Assembly (NCBI RefSeq): GCF_003990725.2 | Contig: NZ_CP030064.1 | Span: 930,001-994,000 of the forward strand | DNA: 64,000 nucleotides | Direction: 5' to 3' | Source: Halorubrum sp. PV6 | Lineage (GTDB): Archaea; Halobacteriota; Halobacteria; Halobacteriales; Haloferacaceae | In this document: positions 18,328 through 27,537 of the stretch, piece by piece | How the letters are laid out: each line of letters starts with the position of its first letter | How positions within the stretch are numbered: the first letter of the stretch is position 1 | The notes under the pieces: generated by a model | What the model saw: the letters and a program-made list of their open reading frames with translations, nothing else | Databases searched by the model: none | Told to the model about the DNA's origin: nothing | Translations under genes and position numbers: made by a program

Positions 18328-18343
18328 AGTGGTGTGTACCACT
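18328..18343 (-). promoter_or_regulatory. Operator-like inverted repeat at thiE promoter
   Basis: AGTGGT-GTGT-ACCACT is a perfect 6-bp inverted repeat with a 4-nt spacer. It lies 9-24 nt upstream of the thiE GTG and downstream of the TATA-like element at about 18344-18352, the place expected for a repressor operator. A thiamine-responsive archaeal regulator such as ThiR is a natural candidate (inference). No THI-box riboswitch sequence was recognised. Confidence 0.5.
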
Positions 18344-18557
18344 AAGTAATATTAGTATCGAATATCCAGGTGAAGGGCGGAGTGCGGCTCTCGTCAGGAC
18401 GGGTTACACGGACCGACCGCTTCGAGGGATCGTTCCAGAGGGGGCGCTGCCCGAAGCCGACATCGCACAGAGCCCTCGGTAACGGTCAATAGCGCTCCGT
18501 GGCCGCATATCGGGCTCATAGTTCGTTTTATGACCGTTCTCGTCGTGTCCCCAGCCG

Positions 18558-18860
18558 ATGGAGACCACTGGCAGCGTCCGGCGGCGGTGTACAGTCTCGG
18601 GGGAACCGCGCCGCGGCAGGTCCGTGCTGCTGTACGGGGTCGACGGCCGGACGTACCACGCCATCGACACGACTGCGGCGGTTCGCGAGCGGTTGGCGGG
18701 GCTACGACGCGGCGACGCCGTCTGCGCCGTTTTGGAGCCGATCCGGTGCCGCGGCGACGGCTGGCGACTCGTTCGGCTCGACGAGGTGACTCACCGAGGC
18801 GAGTCGCGTTCGCGGTCGGACGCGGACGGGGGCGTCACGACAGCGATGCCCTCTCGGTGA
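18558..18860 (+). CDS. Small haloarchaeal protein, DUF7999-like
   Basis: This 100-residue protein has a core (VLLYGVDGRTYHAIDTTAAV, then ERLAGLRRGDAVCAVLEPIR, then CRGDGWRLVRLDE) that resembles small haloarchaeal proteins of the DUF7999 type; the family name is from memory. The pattern G-x-x-Y, L-x-x-L-x-x-G-x-x-V and RG-x-x-WR recurs in the gene at 30497-30733, so the two look paralogous. The fold is probably a small beta-barrel. TATA-like TTTTATGAC is about 27 nt upstream of the ATG. Function is unknown. Confidence 0.6.
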   Translation: METTGSVRRRCTVSGEPRRGRSVLLYGVDGRTYHAIDTTAAVRERLAGLRRGDAVCAVLEPIRCRGDGWRLVRLDEVTHRGESRSRSDADGGVTTAMPSR

Positions 18861-19164
18861 CGGCCTCCCCGGCGTGACCGCGAGGGGGACGAAAGCGAGG
18901 CCGCCCCCGGAATACGGGTCGCGTGCGCCGTTGAATACTTACATAGCGACAGGAACGGCGTCCTGACGATAGCGGCTGCGGTCAACGCGAGGCGTGCGTT
19001 TCTCCATCTCCATCTCGAATCGGTCGCTGAACTGCGCGTGCGTGTCGACTGCTGGGACTCCGACACTGCAACGAGATTCGCTGATACCGGCGCGGGACAC
19101 AACCGCGAGTCTCCGACCGCCCATTTTTCACCGGTTTTATTTATAATACTTATAAATTACATCC
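18861..19164. other. 304-bp intergenic region
   Basis: No gene is supported here. The right end is very AT-rich (about 19131-19160) and contains TTTTATTTATAAT, which serves as the promoter of the following lipoprotein gene. The remainder shows no recognisable RNA, repeat or conserved motif. Confidence 0.4.
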
Positions 19165-20325
19165 GTGAACGTCCCCGTATCACGACGCGGATACCTCCGG
19201 ATGGCCGGCGGGGTCGGAGCAGCCAGTCTCGCTGGATGTTCACGCCCCGGCAACGGAGGGATGGGAACTGAGAGATCGGCTCCCTCCGGCGTCCCGATGT
19301 TCCGATACAATCCCGCCCGGACGGGGGGACCGCTGGGCACAACCGGGCCAACCGACTCAGTCACCGAACAGTGGGTCGTCCAAACGCAGAGTGGAATCGG
19401 GTATTCGCTTGCGGTCTTCGATGACACCGTTTACGCCGGGAGCAACGACGGGGTAGTCTCCGCTCTCGCTGCAAGTGGTGATTCTGAACGGTGGTCCGTC
19501 GAGGCCGACGGGCAGATCGGGTGGCCACCGGCGGTCGTCGACGACACCGTGTACGTCGGCTGTGGCGGCGGAACGATCTGTGCGCTGGCTGCCAGCGACG
19601 GGACCGAACGCTGGCGCTTCGAGACCGGCAAACAGGTGGCTCCGGCTCCGGCAGTAGTCGACGGCACCGTCTACGTCGGGGGCGTCGGGGACGGCGAGGG
19701 GCAGCTCTACGCGCTGGACGCCACCGACGGCACCGAGCGGTGGTCGTTCGAGATGGGGTTCAACGCGTACGCGTCGCCGGCGGTCGTCGACGGCACCGTT
19801 TATATTGGTGGGAAAAGCGCCTATGCGCTCGACGCCGCTGACGGCGCTGAACAGTGGACCCACGAGTTCAGCTATCTGGACAGCGCGACCCCGGCGGTGA
19901 CCGACGGCACCGTCTACCTCAAACACGGCAAAAGAACCTGGGCACTGAACGCTGCCGACGGGACCGAACGGTGGTCGTTCGAACCGGAAGACCCCATGGA
20001 AACGGTCTGGATAGGACCGCCAGCGGTACTGGACGAGACTGTCTACGTCGGCGGTCACAACACCGTGTACGCCCTTACTGCGGACGCGGGTACCGAACGG
20101 TGGTCCGTCGAGGTAGCTGATAGCGTCGGGTCCTCGCCCGCGGTGACCGACGATGCGGTCTACGTCGGTGGGAACGGCGGCACGGTATACGCGCTGGCCA
20201 CGAGCGACGGCACCGAACACTGGCGGTTTAACGCGAGTAGCTGGGTGTCGTCCGTGGTGGTCGTCGACGGGACCGTCTACGCTGGCACTGCCGACGGGGC
20301 TATCCACGCGCTAACCGCCGAGTGA
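19165..20325 (+). CDS. PQQ-type beta-propeller Tat lipoprotein
   Basis: This 386-residue secreted protein has a Tat-like leader (SRRGYLRMAGGVGAASLAGC) ending in an LAGC lipobox, so it should be anchored outside the membrane. It then carries about eight repeats of roughly 38-40 residues with the pattern VYVG(G)...GTVYAL-A-DGTERWSFE, as in PQQ-like (WD-type) beta-propellers such as BamB relatives. These haloarchaeal proteins have no demonstrated enzymatic activity and may act as binding scaffolds. The start is GTG 19165, supported by TTTTATTTATAAT about 25 nt upstream. Third-position base use is somewhat less GC-rich than in neighbouring housekeeping genes. Confidence 0.85.
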   Translation: MNVPVSRRGYLRMAGGVGAASLAGCSRPGNGGMGTERSAPSGVPMFRYNPARTGGPLGTTGPTDSVTEQWVVQTQSGIGYSLAVFDDTVYAGSNDGVVSALAASGDSERWSVEADGQIGWPPAVVDDTVYVGCGGGTICALAASDGTERWRFETGKQVAPAPAVVDGTVYVGGVGDGEGQLYALDATDGTERWSFEMGFNAYASPAVVDGTVYIGGKSAYALDAADGAEQWTHEFSYLDSATPAVTDGTVYLKHGKRTWALNAADGTERWSFEPEDPMETVWIGPPAVLDETVYVGGHNTVYALTADAGTERWSVEVADSVGSSPAVTDDAVYVGGNGGTVYALATSDGTEHWRFNASSWVSSVVVVDGTVYAGTADGAIHALTAE

Positions 20326-20441
20326 TCGTACCGTTCGGAGAACGCTGCTCCGCGGAGCGTCCGTGTCTCACACCCAATCGCCGTTACGAGATGGATCGCC
20401 CGTACCGCAGATTTCAAGCGACCGTCCTCGGATCCAGTATC

Positions 20442-21608
20442 ATGAGTAAACGGGACACAGGAGACGAGTTCGATTACGACGCCGTCGTCGTCGGCGTTGG
20501 CGGCATGGGAAGCGCCGCAACCCATCACCTCGCCGCGCGAGGGGTTGACGTCCTCGGACTCGAACGATACGACATCCCGCACGCGATGGGGTCGTCGCAC
20601 GGCGTCACCCGAATCATCCGAAAAGCGTACCACGAGCATCCCGACTACGTCCCGCTGCTCGACCGGGCGTACGAACTCTGGGACGACCTCGACGCCCAAC
20701 ACGACCGAGCGTTGCTCCACACGCACGGGTCGCTCGCCCTCGGTCGGCCCGACTCGGAGACCGTCACCGGTGCCGAAGCGGCGTGCCGGCGCCACGACAT
20801 CGACTACGAGCGGTTGGCTGCGGCCCAGATCAACGAGCGATTCTCGGGGTTCGACCTTCCGGACGAGTTCGTTGGCATCTACCAGCCTGAGGGCGGCTTC
20901 CTGTGGTCAGAGCAGTGTATCGTCGCGCAAGTCAACGCGACCCATCGCGAGGGCGGGACGATCCGCGCTCGCGAGCGGGTGACCGAGTGGGAAGCAACCG
21001 ACGAGTCGGTGCGCGTCGTCACGGACCGAGACACCTACACGGCCGAAAAACTCGTCGTCGCCGCCGGGGCGTGGGCGCCGAACGTGCTGCCCGAACTCGC
21101 CGCCGTACTGCAGCCACAGCGGCAGGTTCTCGGCTGGTTCCAGCCCGCCGAGCCCGCGAACTTCCATCCCGAGTCGATGCCGGTCTACATCATCGAACGC
21201 GACGCGGACGACCTCTACTACGGCTTCCCGCAGTTCCACATACCGGGCGTGAAGGTCGGCAAACACTATCACTTCGGAGAGGACGCAGCCCCGGACGAGA
21301 TGGCACGCGAGCCCCGGAGCGATGACGAAGCCGCCCTCCGAGAGTGGCTGGCAGACGGGCTACCGACGGCGAACGGGCCGCCGTTGTCGCTGTCGACCTG
21401 CCTCTACACGAACACGCCCGATAAGGAGTTCATCGTCGACCACCACCCCTCACACGACAACGTCGTCGTCGCCTGCGGGTTCAGCGGACACGGATTCAAG
21501 TTCGCGAGCGTCGTCGGCGAGATCCTCGCCGACTTAGCGATCGACGGCGAGACCGACCATCCGATCGATCGGTTCGCGGCCGACCGGTTCTCCACCCACA
21601 CCTCGTGA
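20442..21608 (+). CDS. solA: Sarcosine / N-methyl-L-tryptophan oxidase-like flavoprotein
   Basis: This 388-residue FAD-dependent amine oxidase of the MSOX/MTOX family has the dinucleotide fold VVVGVGGMGSAATHHLAARG at about residues 14-33, then GSSHGVTRIIRKAYHEHPDY, LVVAAGAWAPNVL and, near the C-terminus, CLYTNTPDKEFIVDHHP and CGFSGHGFKFASVVGEI. It would oxidise N-methyl amino acids such as sarcosine, giving formaldehyde and hydrogen peroxide. The expected covalent-flavin Cys corresponds to Cys in the SLSTCLYTNTPD stretch. ATG 20442 is chosen; an in-frame ATG at 20391 would add 17 unlikely residues. It stands alone upstream of the AddAB-like pair. Confidence 0.87.
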   Translation: MSKRDTGDEFDYDAVVVGVGGMGSAATHHLAARGVDVLGLERYDIPHAMGSSHGVTRIIRKAYHEHPDYVPLLDRAYELWDDLDAQHDRALLHTHGSLALGRPDSETVTGAEAACRRHDIDYERLAAAQINERFSGFDLPDEFVGIYQPEGGFLWSEQCIVAQVNATHREGGTIRARERVTEWEATDESVRVVTDRDTYTAEKLVVAAGAWAPNVLPELAAVLQPQRQVLGWFQPAEPANFHPESMPVYIIERDADDLYYGFPQFHIPGVKVGKHYHFGEDAAPDEMAREPRSDDEAALREWLADGLPTANGPPLSLSTCLYTNTPDKEFIVDHHPSHDNVVVACGFSGHGFKFASVVGEILADLAIDGETDHPIDRFAADRFSTHTS

Positions 21609-21630
21609 CAAAGGTTTAACTCGCGCCCAC

Positions 21631-21644
21631 CACCTCGTGAGGTG
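21631..21644. promoter_or_regulatory. Operator-like palindrome over addB-like start
   Basis: CACCTC-GT-GAGGTG is a perfect 6-bp inverted repeat with a 2-nt spacer. It ends on the first base of the GTG start codon of the AddB-like gene. The TATA-like GGTTTAAC at about 21614-21621 lies just upstream, so a bound protein would block initiation. The 10-mer CACCTCGTGA inside it also occurs at 21599-21608, exactly 32 bp upstream. Confidence 0.5.
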
Positions 21645-24229
21645 TGCCACTTCCCCGTGCGAAATCGCCGCGCCGGCTCTATCGCGAGGTCCGCTCGTGC
21701 GACCGCGTGATAACCCCGGACGGCCCTCTCGCAAGCGCGATCAACCGACAGCTCGACCGTTCGCATCTCGGCCCCTTCGCCATCCCGCCACGCCGATTGG
21801 CCGCTGGCCGGCGGCAGGCCTCCGAGGACCGCCTCGCGTTTCTCGACATCATCGCCGAGGAGGACATCCCCTGGAAGCGCTGTGCGTACGCCGTCGGGAA
21901 CATCCTCCAGTGCTGGGAGCATCAGGGGTCACACGAGGCGATCTTCGAGTACGACGCGTACGTCGACGACGCGACGACGCGCGCGGTGGAGCGCATCGCG
22001 CAGTTGGACACCGCCTCGATGAGGCTCACAACCGAGACGATCGACCCGACACACGACGTCGTCGTGGTCGAACCGGCGATGCTCACGCACCTCGAACGGT
22101 CGTACCTCCCTGCGGCGTACGACACGGTCAGCCTCTTCACCGACGAAGCGTTTTCGCTGCCGCCGTTCCGGATCCACGAGTCGCCGACGGCGATCGTCAA
22201 GACGGTCGTCGACGCGATCTCGAAGGAGACGGCCGAGACCGTCGGGATCGTCCTCGATCAGCGGAGCGAGTACTCACCACTCATCGAATCGGCGCTCGAA
22301 TCGGCGGAGATTCCGTTTTTCGGCGGTCCCGGATTCACCGACCGGAGCGAGCACCGACTGTTTCTGCAGTTCCTCCGGACCGCGTATCGCGGCACCGACA
22401 CCCGACTCACCCAGATTCGCTCGTTGCTCACGGCGCTCGGCTGTACGGTCGCGGATCGCGACGCGAACAAACGCCTCCACGAGCTCGAAACGGACGACCT
22501 CGCGTGGCTGAAAGGCGTCTGTCGCGACATCTCTGCGTACACCTTCGGCGAAGCGCTCGCGGCCTTCGAGCGCCGGACGGACACCACGCTCGACGCGTTC
22601 GAAGCGGAGCTCACGACGCTCGGCATCGCCGACGAGCCGCTCACCGAGCGCCGCCTCGACGAACTCGCGTACTACCTCCAGACGTACGAGGTGCCGGTCG
22701 ACCGCGAGAACGAGGGCGTGTTGCTCGCCGACGCGAAGTCCGCGTCCTACGTCGGGCGGGAGGTCGTGTTCCACCTCGGACTCGACGAGGGGTGGACGCA
22801 CGCGGCGCCCCGCCGCCCGTGGGTCGATCACGACGCCCAGTTCGAGCGAAACCTCAACAGCTTCCAACTGCTGGTTCAAAGCGGGAACCAGCAGCACTAC
22901 CTCGTCCAGGACGCGGCCGGTGGGTCGCCGGTGACGCCGTCGCTGTACTTCGAAGAGCTGTTCGACGCAGACATCGACCGGTTCACAGACCTGCCGTCGA
23001 CCACTCACCGGACGGCCACCACCCGAGCGGACGCGGCCGGGTTCGAGCGACGCCCCACGGACGTGCCCGCCAAACCGATCGAGACGATCAGCAAATCGAG
23101 TCTCAACACCTACGTCAACTCGCCTCGCGACTACTACTTCAGCCGGGTCGTGGACGGCCCCGAGAGATCGTATCTCACCGAGGGCACCCTGCTGCACGAT
23201 TTCGCCGAGTTCTACGCGACACATCCCGAGGCCGTCGACGACGCGGCGCTCACGGAAATCGTGGAGCTGCTGAGCGAGCGCGTCCGGCCGCTCGTTCGCG
23301 CAGCCGACGAGCAGACGCGCCGCACTGAGTACCGCGCCGCCTTGGAGACGATCGCGGCGTATCTCGACGCGAACCCGCCCGCAGACGGCGCCTTCCTGAC
23401 ACCGTCGAGCGGGGGCGAAAACGCCATCGCCGACCACTTCGAGATGGCCGTCGACTCACCGGCCACCGAACGGCGATTCGTCGACGCGGACCGCCACATC
23501 GACGGGATGATCGACCTCGTCGAATCGCCCAGCGGCCTCCTCGATTACAAAAGCGGGAGCAAAGACACCGCGAACGCCATCGTGAAAAACGCCGCGAGCG
23601 ACGACCCGACCGACACGCCCGACTTCCAAGCCCCGCTCTATCTCACCTACTGGCGCTCGCAGACGCCCGACGAGACGCTCTCGTTCACGTTCTTCTACGT
23701 GACCGAACTCGTCGACGACGTCATCACCGGTGACGCCGACCTCGACGAGGCGCTCACGACGGTCAGCTACTATCCGGAATCGCCGACGGAACACGTCCAA
23801 CGAAAGGCGTTCTTCGAACACCTCCGCGAGGAGGGGTCGGGAAAGTGCCGCAAGATCCTCTCGAAGATAGAGTACCCGACGTACGCGGCGCTGTTCGATG
23901 CGGCGCCGTTCGTCGAAACGACCGACAGCGACGAACTCATCGAGTCGGGGTTCGGCCAGACGATGATCGACCGGCTCGAAGCCGAAATTGGCGACTACAA
24001 GTACGTGACGACGGGCAGCAAGCAGGCGATGCGCTCGATGGCGGACCGACAGCGGTCTGCCTTTTTCGAATCCGACCTCGACGCGTTCGAATCGTTCGTC
24101 GACGCGCAACTGACGGATCTCAATCACCGCCGCACCGGCGCCGAGCCGTTCCCCGTCGCCGGCCCGAGCGGCGAGCCGAACTACCGACGCGTGGACAATC
24201 GGGACTTGCTGTTGGAGGGCGAGCGATGA
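21644..24229 (+). CDS. AddB-like PD-(D/E)XK nuclease, partner of AddA-like helicase
   Basis: This 861-residue protein has a helicase-like body without a Walker A motif and a C-terminal PD-(D/E)XK nuclease: GTLLHDFAEFYATHP near residue 515, DGMIDLVESPSGLLDYKSGS near 622 and QAPLYLTYWR, equivalent to the His...Asp...Glu/Asp-x-Lys...Gln-x-x-x-Tyr series of RecB/AddB nucleases. The middle (VFHLGLDEGWTHAAPRR and nearby) resembles the inactivated helicase domains of AddB. The cysteines of the AddB iron-sulphur cluster are not evident (the SLNTYVNSPRDYYF stretch lacks them). Start is GTG 21644, about 27 nt after a TATA-like element. It overlaps the AddA-like gene by 4 nt. Role: probable double-strand-break end resection or defence. 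Confidence 0.75.
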   Translation: MPLPRAKSPRRLYREVRSCDRVITPDGPLASAINRQLDRSHLGPFAIPPRRLAAGRRQASEDRLAFLDIIAEEDIPWKRCAYAVGNILQCWEHQGSHEAIFEYDAYVDDATTRAVERIAQLDTASMRLTTETIDPTHDVVVVEPAMLTHLERSYLPAAYDTVSLFTDEAFSLPPFRIHESPTAIVKTVVDAISKETAETVGIVLDQRSEYSPLIESALESAEIPFFGGPGFTDRSEHRLFLQFLRTAYRGTDTRLTQIRSLLTALGCTVADRDANKRLHELETDDLAWLKGVCRDISAYTFGEALAAFERRTDTTLDAFEAELTTLGIADEPLTERRLDELAYYLQTYEVPVDRENEGVLLADAKSASYVGREVVFHLGLDEGWTHAAPRRPWVDHDAQFERNLNSFQLLVQSGNQQHYLVQDAAGGSPVTPSLYFEELFDADIDRFTDLPSTTHRTATTRADAAGFERRPTDVPAKPIETISKSSLNTYVNSPRDYYFSRVVDGPERSYLTEGTLLHDFAEFYATHPEAVDDAALTEIVELLSERVRPLVRAADEQTRRTEYRAALETIAAYLDANPPADGAFLTPSSGGENAIADHFEMAVDSPATERRFVDADRHIDGMIDLVESPSGLLDYKSGSKDTANAIVKNAASDDPTDTPDFQAPLYLTYWRSQTPDETLSFTFFYVTELVDDVITGDADLDEALTTVSYYPESPTEHVQRKAFFEHLREEGSGKCRKILSKIEYPTYAALFDAAPFVETTDSDELIESGFGQTMIDRLEAEIGDYKYVTTGSKQAMRSMADRQRSAFFESDLDAFESFVDAQLTDLNHRRTGAEPFPVAGPSGEPNYRRVDNRDLLLEGER

Positions 24230-27090
24230 GCGAGTTCTCTCCAAATCCCGAACAGCAGGACCTCATCACCTCGCTCGATGGCCTGTATCTCGTCGACGCC
24301 GGGGCGGGCACCGGGAAGACGTTCACCGTCACCCGCCGCTACGCGAACATCGTCGGCCAAGACGAGATCGACCCGACAGACGTCCTGTTGGTGACGTTCA
24401 CCAACAATGCAGCAGAAGAGATGCGAGACCGGATCGTGCGCCAGAGCGCGTACGGGATGCGAGCGCTCGCGGACGCGCCGATTCAGACCTTCCACTCGCT
24501 GGCACACGACATCCTCACCGAGCACGGGCACGACGCGCCGACGCACCTCGGGATCGACGAGCCGATCACCGGGTCGACGCGAATCGTCGAAGACGAGATC
24601 ATCGAGCGGTCGCTGTTCCGCGAGTTCATCGGCCAGTTTACGGACGCCCACCCCGCGTACGAGCCGTTCTTCGCGGCGGTCGACGACCCCACCGAGCTGC
24701 TGTCGCTCATCACGGAGCTCTCGGCCAAGGGCGTCTTCCCGACGGAAACGGGGTGGTACCGGAACGGCGAATCGCACCTCGACGGGGAGTTCGACGCGTT
24801 CGCGTCGCTGTTCGACGACCTAAACGAGCCGCGAAACGGCGGCAGCAAGCAGTCGAAACTCCGATCGAAGCTGTACCGATACGGCAAAGACAAGACGTAC
24901 CTCCCGGCGGCGCCCGAAAAGTGGGACCTTCGCGGCGACGGCAAACGGGTCCCGCCGGACACCGCCGAGCGCGCCTTCGAGCGCGATCGAACGGCGCTCA
25001 AAGCGTTCGTCCACGACCTCTATCACTCGTATCTCGAGTTCGCGCTGGGGCGCAACTACCTGAACTTCGGCTTCCTCCAGCTGTTCGCGTTCGTGCTGCT
25101 GTGTGAGGACCACGAGCTGCGCGAGCGACTCAGCTTTGAGTACGTGATGGTCGACGAGTTCCAGGACTCCAGTGAGATTCAGTTCAAGCTCATGCTGCTT
25201 TTGGCCGGCACGGACAACCTCTGTGTCGTGGGTGACTGGAAACAGAGCATCTACAGCTTCCAGTACGCCGACGTCGACAACATCCGCGAATTCGGCGACC
25301 GGCTGGAGACCTTCGCCGCGGAGCTCAACGACGGCGCCGACCGGGTGCAGTTCCCGACGGCGCCGATCACGACGAAGAAACTCACTCGCAACTACCGCTC
25401 TACGCAATCCATCCTCGACTTCTCGACGGACGCGCTCACGGCCAAGGCGACGAACCGCGAGTCGCTCGACGCGGAGGCGGTCGCGAGCTCGGTGACCGCA
25501 CTCGACGCGGCGACGGACCGAGACGAGAGCCGCATCGAGGCGCTCGCGAGCGAGGACGAACACGAGGCTATCCTCGCGAAGATCGACGACGTCGTCGGCA
25601 ATCCCGAGTACGCGGTAGAGGGCGACGAGGGCACGTACGAGCCGCCAGAGTACGGCGATATTGCGGTGTTGACCCGGACGCGCGACTTCGGCCGCGAGCT
25701 GCTCGAAACGGCGGCCGACTACGACCTCCCGATGGCGTACGAGGGCGGGATGGAGGTGTTCCGTACGGACGCGGCGAAGCTTCTGTTGGCGTGGCTGCGG
25801 ATTCTCGAACGCGACGCGGCCCGTGGCTGGGCGCTCGTCCTCGAAGCGGCGGGATACACGATCGACGAGACGAACGCCTTCCTCGACCGCGGGTCGTACC
25901 CCGACGCCATGACGGCGTTCCGCGACGACCTTCGTGAGTTACCGACGCTCGGGGGCGTCGCCCGCCGCGTGTTCGACCGGTACGGCCTGAGCGGCCCGAC
26001 CGCCGATGTCGTGCTCGAAACGGTCCAATCCGTCCACGGGACGACCACGTTCACTCGCGGAGAGGTGATTCAGTTCATCGAGGACGCGATCGCCGACGGG
26101 AGCACCCACGAGGTCGCGGGCGGCGCCGGTACGGACGCGATCACCGTACAGACGATCCATGCGACGAAGGGGCTCGAATATCCCATCGTCATCCTCGCGA
26201 ACATGAACGCCAACACGTTCCCGTCGACGGGCGGCGGCGGGAGCACAATCGAGTACGCCGACCCGATCGGCCTCAGACAGCGCAGGCTGTACCGCGACGA
26301 CGTACACGACGTGCCGTACGTCTACGACAACTGGCAGACGGACGTGTTGAACGCGTGTCTCCCCCAGCAGTACGACGAAGAGCGCCGGCTCCTCTACGTG
26401 GCTATCACGCGCGCCGAGAGCCACGTCGTGTTCACGAGCGGCCCCAACCCGAACGCGTTCCTCGAATCGCTCCCGGTCTCCATCGAGACCGTCGAGCCAG
26501 ACCTGTCCGCTTTCGAGCCGTCCCCGAGCGAGCACGCGCCATTCGTCGTCGACATCCCGGAGCCTGCCGGCCCGGCGAGCTACTCGCCGCACACGTTCGT
26601 CGACGACGCCGTGTTCGAGGGCGACACCGGCGGGCGAGGCATGGCGTTCGGGTCGGCCGTCCACGAGTTCGCAGAGCGGTACGCCCTCGACGAATCCGTG
26701 ACGGCCGACAACACCGACGAACGACACGTGAAGACGTTCTTAGACTCGCTACAGGGTGAGACGAAAGCGGAGATCGACGCGTACCTGCCGCTGACGGTCG
26801 GTGGCGAATCGGTCTCGATCGGCGGGATCATCGACCTGCTCCACGTGACGTCCGAGAAGGCGGCGATAATCGACTACAAGACGGACCGGACGACTCATGC
26901 AGCGTCCGAGTATCAGAAGCAGCTCAGCGTCTACTACCACGTCGTCGCCGACCAGTACCCAGACCGAACGGTCTCCGCGTCGATTTTCTATACGGCGGAC
27001 GGGACCCGGAGCACGATCACCCCGCTCAGCAAAGCGGAGCTCAGGGAGATGGTCGCTGCGAAAAAAGACCCGGACAGCCACCCACGATAG
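24226..27090 (+). CDS. AddA-like UvrD-family helicase-nuclease
   Basis: This 954-residue SF1A helicase has Walker A AGAGTGKT (residues 25-32), motif Ia LLVTFTNNAAEEMRDRI, TFHSLAHDIL, motif II VMVDEFQDS, motif III VVGDWKQSIYSF, motif IV LTRNYRSTQSIL, motif V QTIHATKGLEYPIVILAN and motif VI LLYVAITRAE. A C-terminal RecB-type nuclease follows: AFGSAVHEFAERYAL, then GIIDLLHVTSEKAAIIDYKT with QKQLSVYYHV. The architecture (helicase then nuclease) matches AddA/RecB. The start ATG overlaps the AddB-like stop in ATGA, so the two subunits are co-translated. Start 24226 begins with the expected Q-motif-like SPNPEQQDLI. Confidence 0.88.
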   Translation: MSEFSPNPEQQDLITSLDGLYLVDAGAGTGKTFTVTRRYANIVGQDEIDPTDVLLVTFTNNAAEEMRDRIVRQSAYGMRALADAPIQTFHSLAHDILTEHGHDAPTHLGIDEPITGSTRIVEDEIIERSLFREFIGQFTDAHPAYEPFFAAVDDPTELLSLITELSAKGVFPTETGWYRNGESHLDGEFDAFASLFDDLNEPRNGGSKQSKLRSKLYRYGKDKTYLPAAPEKWDLRGDGKRVPPDTAERAFERDRTALKAFVHDLYHSYLEFALGRNYLNFGFLQLFAFVLLCEDHELRERLSFEYVMVDEFQDSSEIQFKLMLLLAGTDNLCVVGDWKQSIYSFQYADVDNIREFGDRLETFAAELNDGADRVQFPTAPITTKKLTRNYRSTQSILDFSTDALTAKATNRESLDAEAVASSVTALDAATDRDESRIEALASEDEHEAILAKIDDVVGNPEYAVEGDEGTYEPPEYGDIAVLTRTRDFGRELLETAADYDLPMAYEGGMEVFRTDAAKLLLAWLRILERDAARGWALVLEAAGYTIDETNAFLDRGSYPDAMTAFRDDLRELPTLGGVARRVFDRYGLSGPTADVVLETVQSVHGTTTFTRGEVIQFIEDAIADGSTHEVAGGAGTDAITVQTIHATKGLEYPIVILANMNANTFPSTGGGGSTIEYADPIGLRQRRLYRDDVHDVPYVYDNWQTDVLNACLPQQYDEERRLLYVAITRAESHVVFTSGPNPNAFLESLPVSIETVEPDLSAFEPSPSEHAPFVVDIPEPAGPASYSPHTFVDDAVFEGDTGGRGMAFGSAVHEFAERYALDESVTADNTDERHVKTFLDSLQGETKAEIDAYLPLTVGGESVSIGGIIDLLHVTSEKAAIIDYKTDRTTHAASEYQKQLSVYYHVVADQYPDRTVSASIFYTADGTRSTITPLSKAELREMVAAKKDPDSHPR

Positions 27091-27166
27091 ACGGCACTCG
27101 GATCGGTCGGTACGGGGAGTGTCCGACCGGCACAATCGTTATCGGATGCGCTTCCGTACGTGACGT

Positions 27167-27370
27167 ATGGCTGAACAGAGCGCGGTGGAGTTCATCGAAG
27201 AATGGCAGACAGGGGCGTTCTTCGTCGTCCTCTCCGTCGTCGCCGGCGCGCTCTCGGTGATCGGGCTCGACTCCGTGCTGCCGTCGTCGCCTGCTGTGCT
27301 ACTGAGCGTGTTCGTCGCCGGGGCCGTCGCCGCCTTCGTCGGCTCGTCGTTCGTCCTGTACGGTCGATGA
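27167..27370 (+). CDS. Small two-helix membrane protein
   Basis: This 67-residue protein has an acidic N-terminus (VEFIEEWQTG) followed by two hydrophobic helices (about residues 16-38 and 43-64) separated by a short Ser/Pro turn. It resembles small haloarchaeal membrane proteins of unknown function. A TATA-like CGTTATCGG lies about 27 nt upstream of the ATG and supports expression. It is downstream of the AddAB-like pair but has its own promoter. Confidence 0.6.
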   Translation: MAEQSAVEFIEEWQTGAFFVVLSVVAGALSVIGLDSVLPSSPAVLLSVFVAGAVAAFVGSSFVLYGR

Positions 27371-27537
27371 GCGCGCAGGCCCTATCGAGGGGTTCGGGAG
27401 TCGCCTGGAGGACATCGCGCAGTCCTCGCGTGACCGCATCCGCTCTCCTCTGCATCCGGCTCCGGTCGGTCGGCGAGTCTGCCGACAGGGCCGAAGCCCC
27501 TCGAACGCGGGCCGCACCGGTCGGCGGCCGGCCCGGC

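Noticed and set aside
18320-18400. TPP riboswitch upstream of thiE
   Set aside because: No THI-box-like sequence (for example CUGAGA) is seen and the space between promoter and start is too short.
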